A stretch of 64,000 bases of DNA from the NCBI GenBank assembly GCA_030418545.1, contig QAIB01000004.1:494101-558100 (forward strand). Direction: 5' to 3'. Numbering within the stretch: the first letter of the stretch is position 1; each line of letters begins with the position of its first letter. Source of the stretch: Xenophilus aerolatus. GTDB lineage: Bacteria; Pseudomonadota; Gammaproteobacteria; Burkholderiales; Burkholderiaceae_C. The translations under genes were made by a program, and so were the position numbers. This document shows positions 56,129 through 64,000 of the stretch, piece by piece. The notes beneath the pieces were generated by a model. The model saw only the letters and a list, made by a program, of their open reading frames with translations, did no database searches and was not told the origin of the DNA.

Positions 56129-57022
56129 ATGTCGATCTACATCAACAAGGACACCAAGGTCATCACCCAGGGCATCACGGGCAAGACCGGACAGTTCCAC
56201 ACCGAGAAGTGCCAGGAATACGCGAACGGCAAGAACTGCTTCGTGGCCGGCGTGAACCCGAAGAAGGCCGGTGAGTCGATCTTCAACATCCCGATCTACG
56301 CCTCGGTGAAGGAAGCCGCCACGCAGACCGGCGCCACCGTGTCGGTGATCTACGTGCCGCCGGCCGGCGCCGCCGCCGCGATCTGGGAAGCCGTCGAGGC
56401 CGACCTGGACCTGGCCATCTGCATCACCGAAGGCATCCCGGTCAAGGACATGCTCGAAGTGCGCAACAAGATGAAGGCCAAGGAAGCCAAGGGCGGCAAG
56501 AAGACGCTGCTGCTGGGCCCCAACTGCCCCGGCCTCATCACGCCGGACGAGATCAAGATCGGCATCATGCCGGGCCACATCCACAAGAAGGGCCGCGTCG
56601 GCGTGGTCAGCCGCTCCGGCACGCTGACCTATGAAGCCGTGGCGCAGCTCACCGAGCTGGGCATCGGCCAGTCGTCGGCCGTGGGCATCGGCGGCGACCC
56701 GATCAACGGCCTGAAGCACATCGACGTGATGAAGGCCTTCAACGACGATCCCGACACCGACGCCGTGATCATGATCGGCGAGATCGGCGGTCCCGACGAG
56801 GCCGAAGCCGCCCGCTGGTGCAAGGACCACATGAAGAAGCCGATCGTCGGCTTCATCGCCGGCGTCACCGCCCCTCCCGGCAAGCGCATGGGCCATGCCG
56901 GCGCGCTGATCTCCGGTGGTGCCGACACGGCCGATGCCAAGCTCGCCATCATGGAAGAGTGCGGTTTCACGATCACCCGCAACCCCTCCGAGATGGGCAA
57001 GCTGCTCAAGGGCCTGCTCTGA
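56129..57022 (+). CDS. sucD: Succinyl-CoA synthetase alpha subunit
   Basis: 297 residues. CoA-binding Rossmann domain with [18 protein letters not shown] (10-27), then [12 protein letters not shown] and the active-site histidine in [24 protein letters not shown] (the His in RMGHAG is phosphorylated in the reaction). Partner of SucC. GGAA precedes the ATG. Confidence 0.98.
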   Translation: MSIYINKDTKVITQGITGKTGQFHTEKCQEYANGKNCFVAGVNPKKAGESIFNIPIYASVKEAATQTGATVSVIYVPPAGAAAAIWEAVEADLDLAICITEGIPVKDMLEVRNKMKAKEAKGGKKTLLLGPNCPGLITPDEIKIGIMPGHIHKKGRVGVVSRSGTLTYEAVAQLTELGIGQSSAVGIGGDPINGLKHIDVMKAFNDDPDTDAVIMIGEIGGPDEAEAARWCKDHMKKPIVGFIAGVTAPPGKRMGHAGALISGGADTADAKLAIMEECGFTITRNPSEMGKLLKGLL

Positions 57023-57064
57023 TCCTGCCGCCCAGGCAGATCGCTTTCGTGCCACACAAACGAG

Positions 57065-57098
57065 AGGGCGCTCGCAATTCAGGTTGCGAGCGCCCTTT
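57065..57098 (+). terminator. sucCD terminator
   Basis: AGGGCGCTCGCAA (57065-57077), loop TTCAGG, TTGCGAGCGCCCT (57084-57096), then TT. Confidence 0.8.
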
Positions 57099-57127
57099 CC
57101 ACACATAACATCGTGGAGACGTCATCA

Positions 57128-57811
57128 ATGGAATTCCTGCAAAGCGCTGATTTCTGGATCGGTCTGGTCAAGATCATCTGGATCAACATCATTCTCTCGG
57201 GCGACAACGCGGTCGTGATCGCGCTGGCGGCCCGCTCCCTGCCGCCCGAGCAGCAGAAGAAGGCCATCCTCTTCGGTTCCGGTGCCGCCGTCGTGCTGCG
57301 CATCGTGCTGACGGTGGTGGCGGCCAAGCTGCTGGCGTTGCCCTACCTGCAGATCGTGGGCGGGCTGCTGCTGCTGTGGATCGGCGTGCAGTTGCTCGGC
57401 GACGAGGAAGAGGACGAGGGGGAAGGCAAGGAGTACGGCAGCATGATGACCGCCGTGCGCACCATCCTGATCGCCGACCTGGTGATGAGCCTGGACAACG
57501 TGATCGCCGTGGCCGCCGCGGCGCAGGGCAGCATGGTGCTGCTGGTGCTGGGCCTGGCCATCAGCATCCCCTTGGTGATCTTCGGCAGCACGCTGATGAT
57601 CAAGCTCATGGAGCGTTTCCCGATCATCGTCATGCTGGGCGCTGCGCTGATCGGCTGGGTCGGCGGAGAGACCATCGCCAGCGATGTGTCGCTGCGCGGC
57701 GTGATGGCCGCCAACCCGTGGCTGCTGCATGCCGCCGCCGCTGCAGGGGCCGTGCTGGTGATCGCCATCGGCAAGTGGCTCAGCCGCCGCCACGTCGCGG
57801 CAGCAACCTGA
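57128..57811 (+). CDS. TerC-family integral membrane protein
   Basis: 227 residues with seven hydrophobic segments. The acidic motifs ILSGDNAVVIALAAR (about 22-36) and DLVMSLDNVIAVAAAA are the metal-site signatures of the TerC/YjbE family, which includes manganese exporters. An acidic loop (GDEEEDEGEGKE) lies between. The ATG at 57128 has GGAG ten bases upstream; a GTG at 57113 is less likely. It follows sucD with a terminator between. Confidence 0.92.
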   Translation: MEFLQSADFWIGLVKIIWINIILSGDNAVVIALAARSLPPEQQKKAILFGSGAAVVLRIVLTVVAAKLLALPYLQIVGGLLLLWIGVQLLGDEEEDEGEGKEYGSMMTAVRTILIADLVMSLDNVIAVAAAAQGSMVLLVLGLAISIPLVIFGSTLMIKLMERFPIIVMLGAALIGWVGGETIASDVSLRGVMAANPWLLHAAAAAGAVLVIAIGKWLSRRHVAAAT

Positions 57812-57830
57812 GGCGGGCGCCCGTACATCC

Positions 57831-58637
57831 ATGCCCAGCACCGCACCTGCTCCAGCCATGACGTCGGTGCGGCCGCTGCCCTGGGAATTCGCGGCCCTCA
57901 CCGACGCTGGAAGGGTCCGGAGCAACAACGAGGACGCGATCGCGTTCGACCCCAGCCTGGGCGTGGCCGTGCTGGCCGACGGCATGGGTGGCTACAACGG
58001 CGGCGAGGTCGCCAGTGGCATGGCCATTGCGCTCGTGCAGGCCAGCTTCGGCCGCTGGCTGGCGCACGCGGGACCGGCGGCCCCGTCCCGGGCCATGCGG
58101 CGGGCCATGCAGAACAGCACCGACGAAGCCAATCGCGCAATCTTCGAGGCCAGCGCCGCCAATGTGCAGCTGCGCGGCATGGGCACCACGCTGGTGGTTG
58201 CGGCCTTCGGGGGGCCCCGCGTGCTGGTCGGGCACATCGGCGACTCGCGCTGCTACCGCCTGCGGCGCGGCACCGAGTTCGAGTTGCTGACGCGCGATCA
58301 CTCGCTGCTGCAGGAGCAGCTCGACGCGGGTGCCATCACGCCGGAGGAGGCCGCTGTGTCGCCTCACCGCAACCTGGTCACGCGTGCGCTCGGCATCGAG
58401 CGACAGGTGGAGCTCGAGGTCAACGAGCATGTGGCCGAGCCTGGCGACCTTTTCCTGCTGTGCTCCGACGGTCTCAGCGAAATGGTGAGCGACGCGGAGA
58501 TTTTCACAGTTTTGTTACAAGATAATAGTCTTCCTGAAAAAGCAACACTTTTGGTTGCAGCTGCGAACGAGAATGGCGGTCGGGACAACATCTCGGTGGT
58601 GCTGGCGCTGGCAGGATCGGCCGCCGCTTCCTCGTAG
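57831..58637 (+). CDS. PP2C-family serine/threonine protein phosphatase
   Basis: 268 residues. Motifs of bacterial PP2C (Stp1/PrpC) are RVRSNNEDAIAFD, AVLADGMGGYNGGEVAS, GTTLVVAAF, VGHIGDSRCYRLR, TRDHSLL and LFLLCSDGLSEMV, with a late GGRDNISVV. The Asp residues bind Mn or Mg. It removes phosphate from Ser/Thr, probably in a pathway with the FHA protein encoded next. Codons in 58499-58560 are AT-rich and unlike the rest. ATG 57831 or 57858 may start it. Confidence 0.95.
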   Translation: MPSTAPAPAMTSVRPLPWEFAALTDAGRVRSNNEDAIAFDPSLGVAVLADGMGGYNGGEVASGMAIALVQASFGRWLAHAGPAAPSRAMRRAMQNSTDEANRAIFEASAANVQLRGMGTTLVVAAFGGPRVLVGHIGDSRCYRLRRGTEFELLTRDHSLLQEQLDAGAITPEEAAVSPHRNLVTRALGIERQVELEVNEHVAEPGDLFLLCSDGLSEMVSDAEIFTVLLQDNSLPEKATLLVAAANENGGRDNISVVLALAGSAAASS

Positions 58638-58703
58638 CAGTCCGGGAAGACGGTTGCGCAGGGGATCTGCAGACAACACATATCGCGTTCAGGAGAGTCG
58701 GCC

Positions 58704-59357
58704 ATGCCGAAGTTGGTGGTTGCTATCGATGGGGTCGTCCTCAAGGAGGTGTCGCTCGCCAAGGAGCGCACCACGCTGGGCCGCCGTCCCTACAACGACA
58801 TCGTGATCGACAATCTCGCCGTCAGCGGCGAGCATGCCGTGCTGCACATGATCGGCTCCGATGTCTACCTTGAAGACCTCAACAGCACCAACGGCACGTA
58901 CGTCAATGCCCGTGCCATCCGCAAGCAGGCGCTCGAGCACAACGACGTCATCGAGGTCGGCAAATACAAGATCCGCTATCTGGCAGTCAACGGCGCCACT
59001 TTCGATGTTCCCCCGCGCCTTGCGGCTGCAGGCCTCGCGCCTGCGTCCGCCCCCGTCCCCCTGTCCGCTGGCGTCACCGCGCCCGTCCCGTTGGGGGGTG
59101 GCGCGTCGGCGGTCATCCGCGTGCTCAGCGGCAGTGGTGCCGGCCGCGAAGTCTCGCTGCAGAAAGTCGTCACCACGATCGGCAAACCCGGCGTGGCCGT
59201 GGCGGCGGTCACGCGCCGCCTCCAAGGCTATGTGGTGGCGCCGATCGATGGGGGCACCACGCTCAACGGCGAGCCGCTCGGTGCTGAGGCGGTCGCGCTG
59301 CAGGATGGCGACGTGCTCGAACTCGGCGGCACGCGCATGCAGTTCGTCAACGGCTGA
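58704..59357 (+). CDS. FHA-domain protein
   Basis: 217 residues. N-terminal FHA domain about 8-95 with the phosphothreonine-binding residues in LGRRPYNDIVID, VSGEHAVLH and LNSTNGTYVN. A Pro/Ala linker leads to a second, degenerate FHA-like half (140-217; TLNGEPLGAEAVALQDGDVLEL) that lacks the usual Gly-Arg and Ser-x-x-His. AGGAGA precedes the ATG. A phosphopeptide reader placed between a phosphatase and a cyclase; no Ser/Thr kinase gene is in the window. Confidence 0.92.
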   Translation: MPKLVVAIDGVVLKEVSLAKERTTLGRRPYNDIVIDNLAVSGEHAVLHMIGSDVYLEDLNSTNGTYVNARAIRKQALEHNDVIEVGKYKIRYLAVNGATFDVPPRLAAAGLAPASAPVPLSAGVTAPVPLGGGASAVIRVLSGSGAGREVSLQKVVTTIGKPGVAVAAVTRRLQGYVVAPIDGGTTLNGEPLGAEAVALQDGDVLELGGTRMQFVNG

Positions 59358-59372
59358 CGGGCCCACGCCGCA

Positions 59373-61658
59373 GTGCAGCGGCTGATACGGTCGCTGCGGA
59401 GGCACTGGCTGCGTGTCGCCATCACGCTGCTGCCCGTGCTGCTGGCGCTGGCGCATTCGGCGGGCATCGCGCGCCTGCCCTTCATCGACCGCCTCGACGC
59501 GCTCATCTACGACGCCCGGCTGCGCGCCACGATGCCGGGTACCCTGGACCCTCGGGTCGTCATCGTCGACATCGACGATGCCAGCCTGCAGGAGGTCGGC
59601 CAGTGGCCCTGGAGCCGGGACCGGCTGGCCCGGCTGACCGACGAACTCGTGGGCCGGCAGCGGGCGGCGGTCCTGGGCTTCGACGTGATGTTCGCCGAGG
59701 CCGATCGCGGTTCGGGCAAGGATGCGCTGCAGGCGTTGTTGGCCGAGCGCTCCCGAGCGGACCCGGCGGCCCAGGCGGCGATCGAACGACTTGCCGTCAC
59801 GCTGGACCATGACGCGGCGTTCGCCCGCTCCCTGGAGGGCCGCAACGTGGTGCTGGGCTTCTATTTCACGCAAAGCCCCCAGCCGCGTGCCAAGGGCGGA
59901 TTGCCGACCCCGGTGCTGCCGCCCGACGCCTTTCCTGGCACGCGGCGCTACGCCACCGCGTGGAACAGCTACGGTGCCAGCATCCCCGCGCTGGCTGCCG
60001 TGGCGCCGGCGGGATTTCTCAATGTGCTCATCGATCCCCAGGCCGACGGCGTGGTCCGCGCGGTGCCGCTCATCGCCCGCTACGAACCGGTCGGGGGCGG
60101 CGCGCCGGCTTCGGCTGGCTATTACGAATCCCTGGCCCTCGCCGTCTACCGCCGGGCTGCAGGCGCCTCTGCGCCCTACCCTCGGCTGACGGGCGCAGCT
60201 GGCGGCGCGGCCCCGATGCTCGAGGCCTTGGTGATGGGCCGACCCGACGGCCCGATCGCGGTGCCGGTCGACCAGCAGGCCAGCGCGCTCGTGCCCTATC
60301 GCGGACCAGGCGGGGTGCAGGGCGGGTCTTTTCGCTACATCCCGGCCGTGGACGTGCTGAACGGCCGGCTGGCCGCCGGCGAGCTGGCGGGGAAGATCGT
60401 GCTGGTTGGCGCGAGTGCGCCGGGCCTGCAGGACCTGCGCGTCACGCCCGTGAGCGCCACCTATCCCGGCGTGGAGATTCACGCGAGCGTGATCTCGAGC
60501 CTGCTCGACCGTCGCTTTCTGGCCGTCCCGGACTACGCGGCGGGCTACGACTTCTCCATGACCCTCCTGCTCGGCATGGTCCTCGCGATCGGCCTGACCC
60601 GGCTCGGCCCGGTGCGTGCCGTGCTCCTCGCCCTGGCGTGCGTGCTGGCGCCCTTGGGCATCAACCATCTGCTCTTCCAACGCGCCGGCCTCGTGTTGCC
60701 GCAGGCGGCATGCATGCTGATGGTGGTGGCTGCCTTCGCGCTCAACATGGGTTGGGGCTACTTCATCGAGGCGCGCACGCGGCGCGGACTGGCCCGGCTC
60801 TTCGGCACCTACGTGCCGCCCCAGCTGGTCAGCGAGATGGTCCTGGATCCGAACCGCTACACCATGCGGGCAGAGAGCAAGGAGCTGACCGTGATGTTCT
60901 GCGACATGCGCGGCTTCACCCGCCTGTCGGAGCAGATGGCGCCCGCCGACCTGCAGGCCTTCCTCAACGAGGTCTTCAGCCGCCTCACCGACATCATCAG
61001 CAAACACCGCGGAACGGTCGACAAGTACATGGGCGATTGCGTGATGGCCTTCTGGGGGGCGCCGGTGGACACGCCCGAGCACGCCAGCCTGGCCGTCCAG
61101 GCCGCACTGGAGATGAGCGCCGCGGTGGACGACATCAACGCCGCCCATCGGCTGCGCGGGCTGCCGGCCCTCAGCGTCGGCATCGGCCTGAACACCGGCA
61201 CCATGAGCGTGGGCGACATGGGCTCGACGCACCGCCGCAGTTACACCGTCATCGGCGATGCCGTCAACCTCGCTGCGCGCCTGGAGGGCCTGGGCGAGCA
61301 CTACGGCATCGGCATCGTGGCCAGCGAAGCGACACGCCTGCAGTGCGACGCCTGCCTCTGGCAGGAGGTGGATCGCGTGCGGGTCAAGGGCAAGCTTCAG
61401 GAGGTCACCATCTTCACCCCCTGTGGTTTGCGTGCAAACGCCGACCCGGAACAGCTGGAAGAGCTATCACAATGGCGTGAGGTGCTGGAGGCCTACCGCG
61501 CCCGCCGTTGGCACGACACGGAACAGCTTCTCGACGCCTTGCGCTCCCGCCACGAGAAAAAAGTCCTTTACCGCGTTTACGCCCAGCGCTTAGCCTCCAT
61601 CCGCACGCAGCCGCCCGACACCGACTGGGACGGCGCGATTCAATTCGAGCGCAAGTGA
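59373..61658 (+). CDS. CHASE2 sensor adenylate/guanylate cyclase
   Basis: 761 residues. N-terminal membrane helix, extracytoplasmic CHASE2 domain (about 35-340; FIDRLDALIYDARLRAT, VVIVDIDDASLQEVGQWPW), three membrane helices (about 390-460) and a class III cyclase domain (about 500-690). Metal-binding Asp residues lie in VMFCDMRGFTRLSEQ and KYMGDCVMAFWGAP, with TVIGDAVNLAARLEGLGE following. The C-terminal 60 residues resemble tetratricopeptide-like helices. It makes cAMP, or less likely cGMP. The start is a GTG at 59373. Confidence 0.95.
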   Translation: MQRLIRSLRRHWLRVAITLLPVLLALAHSAGIARLPFIDRLDALIYDARLRATMPGTLDPRVVIVDIDDASLQEVGQWPWSRDRLARLTDELVGRQRAAVLGFDVMFAEADRGSGKDALQALLAERSRADPAAQAAIERLAVTLDHDAAFARSLEGRNVVLGFYFTQSPQPRAKGGLPTPVLPPDAFPGTRRYATAWNSYGASIPALAAVAPAGFLNVLIDPQADGVVRAVPLIARYEPVGGGAPASAGYYESLALAVYRRAAGASAPYPRLTGAAGGAAPMLEALVMGRPDGPIAVPVDQQASALVPYRGPGGVQGGSFRYIPAVDVLNGRLAAGELAGKIVLVGASAPGLQDLRVTPVSATYPGVEIHASVISSLLDRRFLAVPDYAAGYDFSMTLLLGMVLAIGLTRLGPVRAVLLALACVLAPLGINHLLFQRAGLVLPQAACMLMVVAAFALNMGWGYFIEARTRRGLARLFGTYVPPQLVSEMVLDPNRYTMRAESKELTVMFCDMRGFTRLSEQMAPADLQAFLNEVFSRLTDIISKHRGTVDKYMGDCVMAFWGAPVDTPEHASLAVQAALEMSAAVDDINAAHRLRGLPALSVGIGLNTGTMSVGDMGSTHRRSYTVIGDAVNLAARLEGLGEHYGIGIVASEATRLQCDACLWQEVDRVRVKGKLQEVTIFTPCGLRANADPEQLEELSQWREVLEAYRARRWHDTEQLLDALRSRHEKKVLYRVYAQRLASIRTQPPDTDWDGAIQFERK

Positions 61659-61682
61659 TTGCTTTCTGGAAGGACTGATCCG

Positions 61683-62498
61683 ATGCAGGTGCGTGTGCTG
61701 GGTTGTTCGGGCGCCATCGCCAGGGACTGCCGCACCACGTCTTTCCTGGTCGACGACGACCTGCTGGTCGACGCCGGGACGGGCGTCGGCGACCTGACGC
61801 TGGAAGAGATGGCAGCCATCGACGACGTCGTGCTGACCCATTCGCACCTCGACCACGTCGCCGCGCTGCCGCTCATGATCGACGCGGTGGCCAGCCGGCG
61901 CAGCGCGCCGCTGCGGGTCCATGCGCTGCGCGCCACCATCGAGGCCTTGCGGGCGCACGTGTTCAACAACGTCATCTGGCCCGACTTCGCGAACATCCCC
62001 AGCCAGGATGCGCCCTTCGTCAGCTTCCACGACTTTGCCGTCGGCGAAACACTGCGCATCGGCACGCGCGTGCCCAAGGTCGTCGAGGTGCTGCCAGCGG
62101 TCCACACCGTGCCCGCGTGCGGCTTCGCCATCCGCTCGGCGGGCGGCGGCCCGCACTGGGTCTTCAGCGGCGACACCGAGCGCAACAAGCCTTTCTGGGA
62201 CCGCATCAACGCGTTGGACGTGGCCGCGCTGGTCATCGAGACGGCTTTCAGCAACCGTGAGCTCGCGCTTGCTGCACGCAGCCTGCACCTCGCGCCCGAT
62301 TCGCTAGCCGCCGAGCTCAGCCAGATCGCCGCCGGGCGCCGCTACCCGATCTACATCACCCACACCAAGCCGGCAGAGACGGAGGAAATCATGGCCGAGA
62401 TCGGCGTGCTGGCCGCCGATTCGGCCAGCGCGCTGTCACGGCTCGTTCGCAGCCAGGACATTCGGTGGTTGCGGATGTCCGGGGTGCTGAACATTTGA
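61683..62498 (+). CDS. Metallo-beta-lactamase-fold 3',5'-cyclic-nucleotide phosphodiesterase
   Basis: 271 residues. The metal site is HSHLDH in VVLTHSHLDHVAALPLMID, with later FSGDTERN and THTKPAET; the layout resembles class II cyclic nucleotide phosphodiesterases such as yeast PDE1. It would degrade the cAMP made by the cyclase encoded 24 bases upstream. Preceded by GGAAGGA. I cannot exclude another phosphodiester substrate. Confidence 0.88.
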   Translation: MQVRVLGCSGAIARDCRTTSFLVDDDLLVDAGTGVGDLTLEEMAAIDDVVLTHSHLDHVAALPLMIDAVASRRSAPLRVHALRATIEALRAHVFNNVIWPDFANIPSQDAPFVSFHDFAVGETLRIGTRVPKVVEVLPAVHTVPACGFAIRSAGGGPHWVFSGDTERNKPFWDRINALDVAALVIETAFSNRELALAARSLHLAPDSLAAELSQIAAGRRYPIYITHTKPAETEEIMAEIGVLAADSASALSRLVRSQDIRWLRMSGVLNI

Positions 62499-62559
62499 CC
62501 GGCAGCTTCGCCTGGCGATCCAGTCCCACGCCAAGCCGTCGGGAAGATGGTGGGTGGTT

Positions 62560-63063
62560 CTACTTCCAGCAAGCCGCGACCGTACCGGGCGTGCCCGAAG
62601 CCATCGCCTTCTTGCCTGTTGCGTCCAACGTAAAGTCGCCACACCGCTTGTCCGCCATCTTGGTGGGTTCGCGCTGAGCTTTCAGCGTGTAGCCGCCGTC
62701 GTTGGCCTCCACGCTGACACTGAGCGTGTAGTAGCCGTTTTCGGACTTGTCGACATATGGCAACCTGAGCTTTGCGATGTCCGCCTGCACCGTCATGTAG
62801 CTGCCATTCTGAGCGCGCCAGCGCTCCTGACGCGCGGCCGCATCGTTCAGGAGCGCCTGGCCCTCCACGCGCCGCGACCGCAGCACGTACTCCTGGTAGG
62901 ACGGATAGGCGATGGCCGCCAGGATCGCGACTACGGCGACGACGATCATCAGTTCGATGAGCGTGAAGCCCAGCGCTGCGCGGCGCCCGGAAGTGCACGT
63001 CCGGGTTGCGGCCGCGCGGTGGGCACGGGCGCCGGACAGCGTGTTGCAGCAAGGTGTGATCAT
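62560..63063 (-). CDS. Type IV pilin-like protein (PilE-type prepilin)
   Basis: 167 residues. Prepilin peptidase site [26 protein letters not shown] with Glu5 of the mature chain, then [10 protein letters not shown] and a globular domain ending in a Cys pair (KRCGDFTLD ... VAACWK) that fits the pilin disulfide loop. The leader is unusually long at 32 residues. It is secreted through the type IV pilus machinery as a major or minor pilin. It starts 10 bases after the pilY1 remnant, the normal pilY1-pilE order. Confidence 0.92.
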   Translation of the reverse strand: MITPCCNTLSGARAHRAAATRTCTSGRRAALGFTLIELMIVVAVVAILAAIAYPSYQEYVLRSRRVEGQALLNDAAARQERWRAQNGSYMTVQADIAKLRLPYVDKSENGYYTLSVSVEANDGGYTLKAQREPTKMADKRCGDFTLDATGKKAMASGTPGTVAACWK

Positions 63064-63072
63064 GGCCCGGCC

Positions 63073-63255
63073 TCAGTTGTTGGGCGGCTGCCTGCGCCAG
63101 CTCTGACGCCCGAACTCAATGCCCGAATTGACACGCTTTTCCGCGTTCGCGCTTGGATCGAAGACGCGCGCCGCGCGGATGGTTTGCTTGCCTGCCCCGG
63201 TCTGCGTCCCGCTGACCATGGCACCGCCAACCGCATCCGACGCGTTGAAGATACC
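63073..63255 (-). pseudogene. pilY1: pilY1 C-terminal remnant, cut by an IS element
   Basis: Reading the minus strand from 63255 to the TGA at 63075-63073 gives 60 codons: GIFNASDAVGGAMVSGTQTG, then the phrases RAARVFDPSANAEKR and VNSGIEFGRQSWRRQ, ending QPPNN. The VFDP...KRVNSG...GRQSWR pattern is the C-terminus of PilY1-like pilus tip/assembly proteins. The frame has no start and is interrupted on its upstream side by the IS3-type element, with a stop codon five codons inside the frame beyond the junction. Confidence 0.75.
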
Positions 63256-64000
63256 TGACCCTGCCTCGTTTCCACGTACATCAAGTCATGCAGCCAAGCG
63301 GGTGCTCTCCCAGATCACTGGGGGCAGGAAGCCGTTGGCCGAGTGCAAGCGCTGGCGGTTGTACCAGCCTTCGATCCAATCGACGATGTCCAGCCTGGCC
63401 TGCGCGCGCGTGTCGTAGCGTACCTGATGGATGCGCTCGACCTTCAGCGTTTTGAAGAAGCTTTCCATCGGCGCGTTGTCCCAGGCATTGGCCCTCCTGC
63501 TCATGGACATCGTGATGCCCAACTCGGCGGCCAACGCTCGGTAGCGCCCGCCTGCGTACTGGGATCCGCGGTCGGTGTGGACCAGCAGCCCCTTGGCAGG
63601 CTTGCGCAGCCACCATGCCGACTTCAAGGCGGTGCACACCAGCGTGGCGTCAATGTTCTCGGACATCGACCAGCCCACGATGCGCCGGCCGGCCAGGTCC
63701 ATCACGGCCGCCAAGTACAGCCAGCCCTCGCCGGTGGGCACGTACGTGATGTCTGCCACCCAGGCCTGGTCGCGCTGCCAGCCATCAAAGCGCCGGTCCA
63801 GCAGATTCGGTGCCACTGGCAAGCGGTGCGCCGAATCGGTGGTCACCACGAACGGCCTTCTGTACACCGGGCGCAGGCCTTGGCGCCGCAGGCTCTTTCG
63901 CACTCGCTCGGCGCTAACGACTTCGCCCTGCTGGCGCAGCTTGTGGACGATCCGAGGGCGGCCATAGCTTCGGCGGCTGGCATCGTGGATGGCGGCCACC
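63256..64000 (-). mobile_element. IS3-family insertion sequence, right part (extends beyond window)
   Basis: The element contains the orfB transposase and probably ends at 63256, where the plus strand reads TGACCCTGCCTCGTTTCC, like the TGAcC start of IS3-type terminal repeats. The pilY1 frame begins directly beside it. The other end is outside the window. Confidence 0.7.
63286..64000 (-). CDS. IS3-family transposase OrfB (partial)
   Basis: About 237 residues in the window; the N-terminus is outside. An HTH_21-like stretch RRSYGRPRIVHKLRQQG is followed by the rve integrase core: Asp in WVADITYVPT, Asp in LVHTDRGSQYAGG and Glu in NAPMESFFKTLKVE (DDE), then the C-terminal YNRQRLHSANGFLPP. It catalyses cut-and-copy transposition with OrfA, normally by a frameshifted OrfAB. 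The stop is at 63288-63286. Confidence 0.95.
   Translation of the reverse strand, partial: VAAIHDASRRSYGRPRIVHKLRQQGEVVSAERVRKSLRRQGLRPVYRRPFVVTTDSAHRLPVAPNLLDRRFDGWQRDQAWVADITYVPTGEGWLYLAAVMDLAGRRIVGWSMSENIDATLVCTALKSAWWLRKPAKGLLVHTDRGSQYAGGRYRALAAELGITMSMSRRANAWDNAPMESFFKTLKVERIHQVRYDTRAQARLDIVDWIEGWYNRQRLHSANGFLPPVIWESTRLAA

Overview
The window is GC-rich chromosomal DNA from a betaproteobacterium of the order Burkholderiales, most likely family Comamonadaceae and Variovorax-like. This rests on the gene content and protein style: recA-recX, a type 2 argC, sucCD-terC, a long topB with a C-terminal SWIB domain, a luxR/rsaM-like/luxI quorum-sensing locus, TRAP transporters and CaiB/acyl-CoA catabolic genes. 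No genus-level marker such as rRNA is present, so the genus is an inference.

Layout, left to right. 1-5602: a minus-strand operon for a TRAP-type organic-acid transporter (DctP, DctQ, DctM) with a cupin, a UPF0317/DUF1445 hydro-lyase-like protein and a DUF2848 protein (cut by the window edge), next to its probable LysR regulator and a divergent amidase. 5657-18335: housekeeping and miscellaneous genes (antiporter, orphan receiver protein, SlyD, YihY/BrkB protein, lipoprotein, transglutaminase, CYTH-CHAD triphosphatase, MFS transporter, NarL-type regulator, small unknowns). 18423-27132: a MocR-type regulator divergent from a complete seven-gene Nit1C cluster (Sll0783-like protein, Nit6803-type nitrilase, radical SAM, GNAT, AIR-synthase-like, glycosyltransferase, MSMEG_0570-like) ending in a flavin oxidoreductase. 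The intergenic space carries phased TTGAT(T/C)GCA repeats and a good sigma-54 -24/-12 match. This is the metabolic system in the window whose product is least obvious from sequence.

27205-38625: infA, a sigma-54-preceded class I glutamine amidotransferase, a MalT-like LuxR regulator and an acyl-CoA catabolic gene set (SDR dehydrogenase, thiolase, acyl-CoA ligase, CaiB, acyl-CoA dehydrogenase). The 810-bp gap inside this set holds a 113-bp imperfect inverted repeat enclosing two perfect hairpins. 39469-42474: the quorum-sensing locus, with a shared lux-box-like core in front of luxI and in front of an unrecognised gene. 42503-46246: topB with a histone-H1-like linker and SWIB domain, divergent from a SET-domain methyltransferase with a lysine-rich tail, separated by a 53-bp strictly alternating pyrimidine-purine tract. 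46247-57811: birA, a two-component system, marR, recA-recX, a Xre-type regulator, argC, sucCD, terC.

57831-64000: a signalling set (PP2C phosphatase, FHA protein, CHASE2-adenylate cyclase, metallo-beta-lactamase-fold cyclic nucleotide phosphodiesterase) beside a type IV pilin gene and the last 60 codons of pilY1. The rest of pilY1 has been displaced by an IS3-family element that runs off the right edge.

Several small repeat families are scattered between genes: a 17-bp palindrome of the form GCTATCGAATnnnTAGC (five copies seen), CGCAGAGG/GCGAAGG-type inverted repeats, and REP-like hairpins. No tRNA, rRNA or CRISPR array was recognised.
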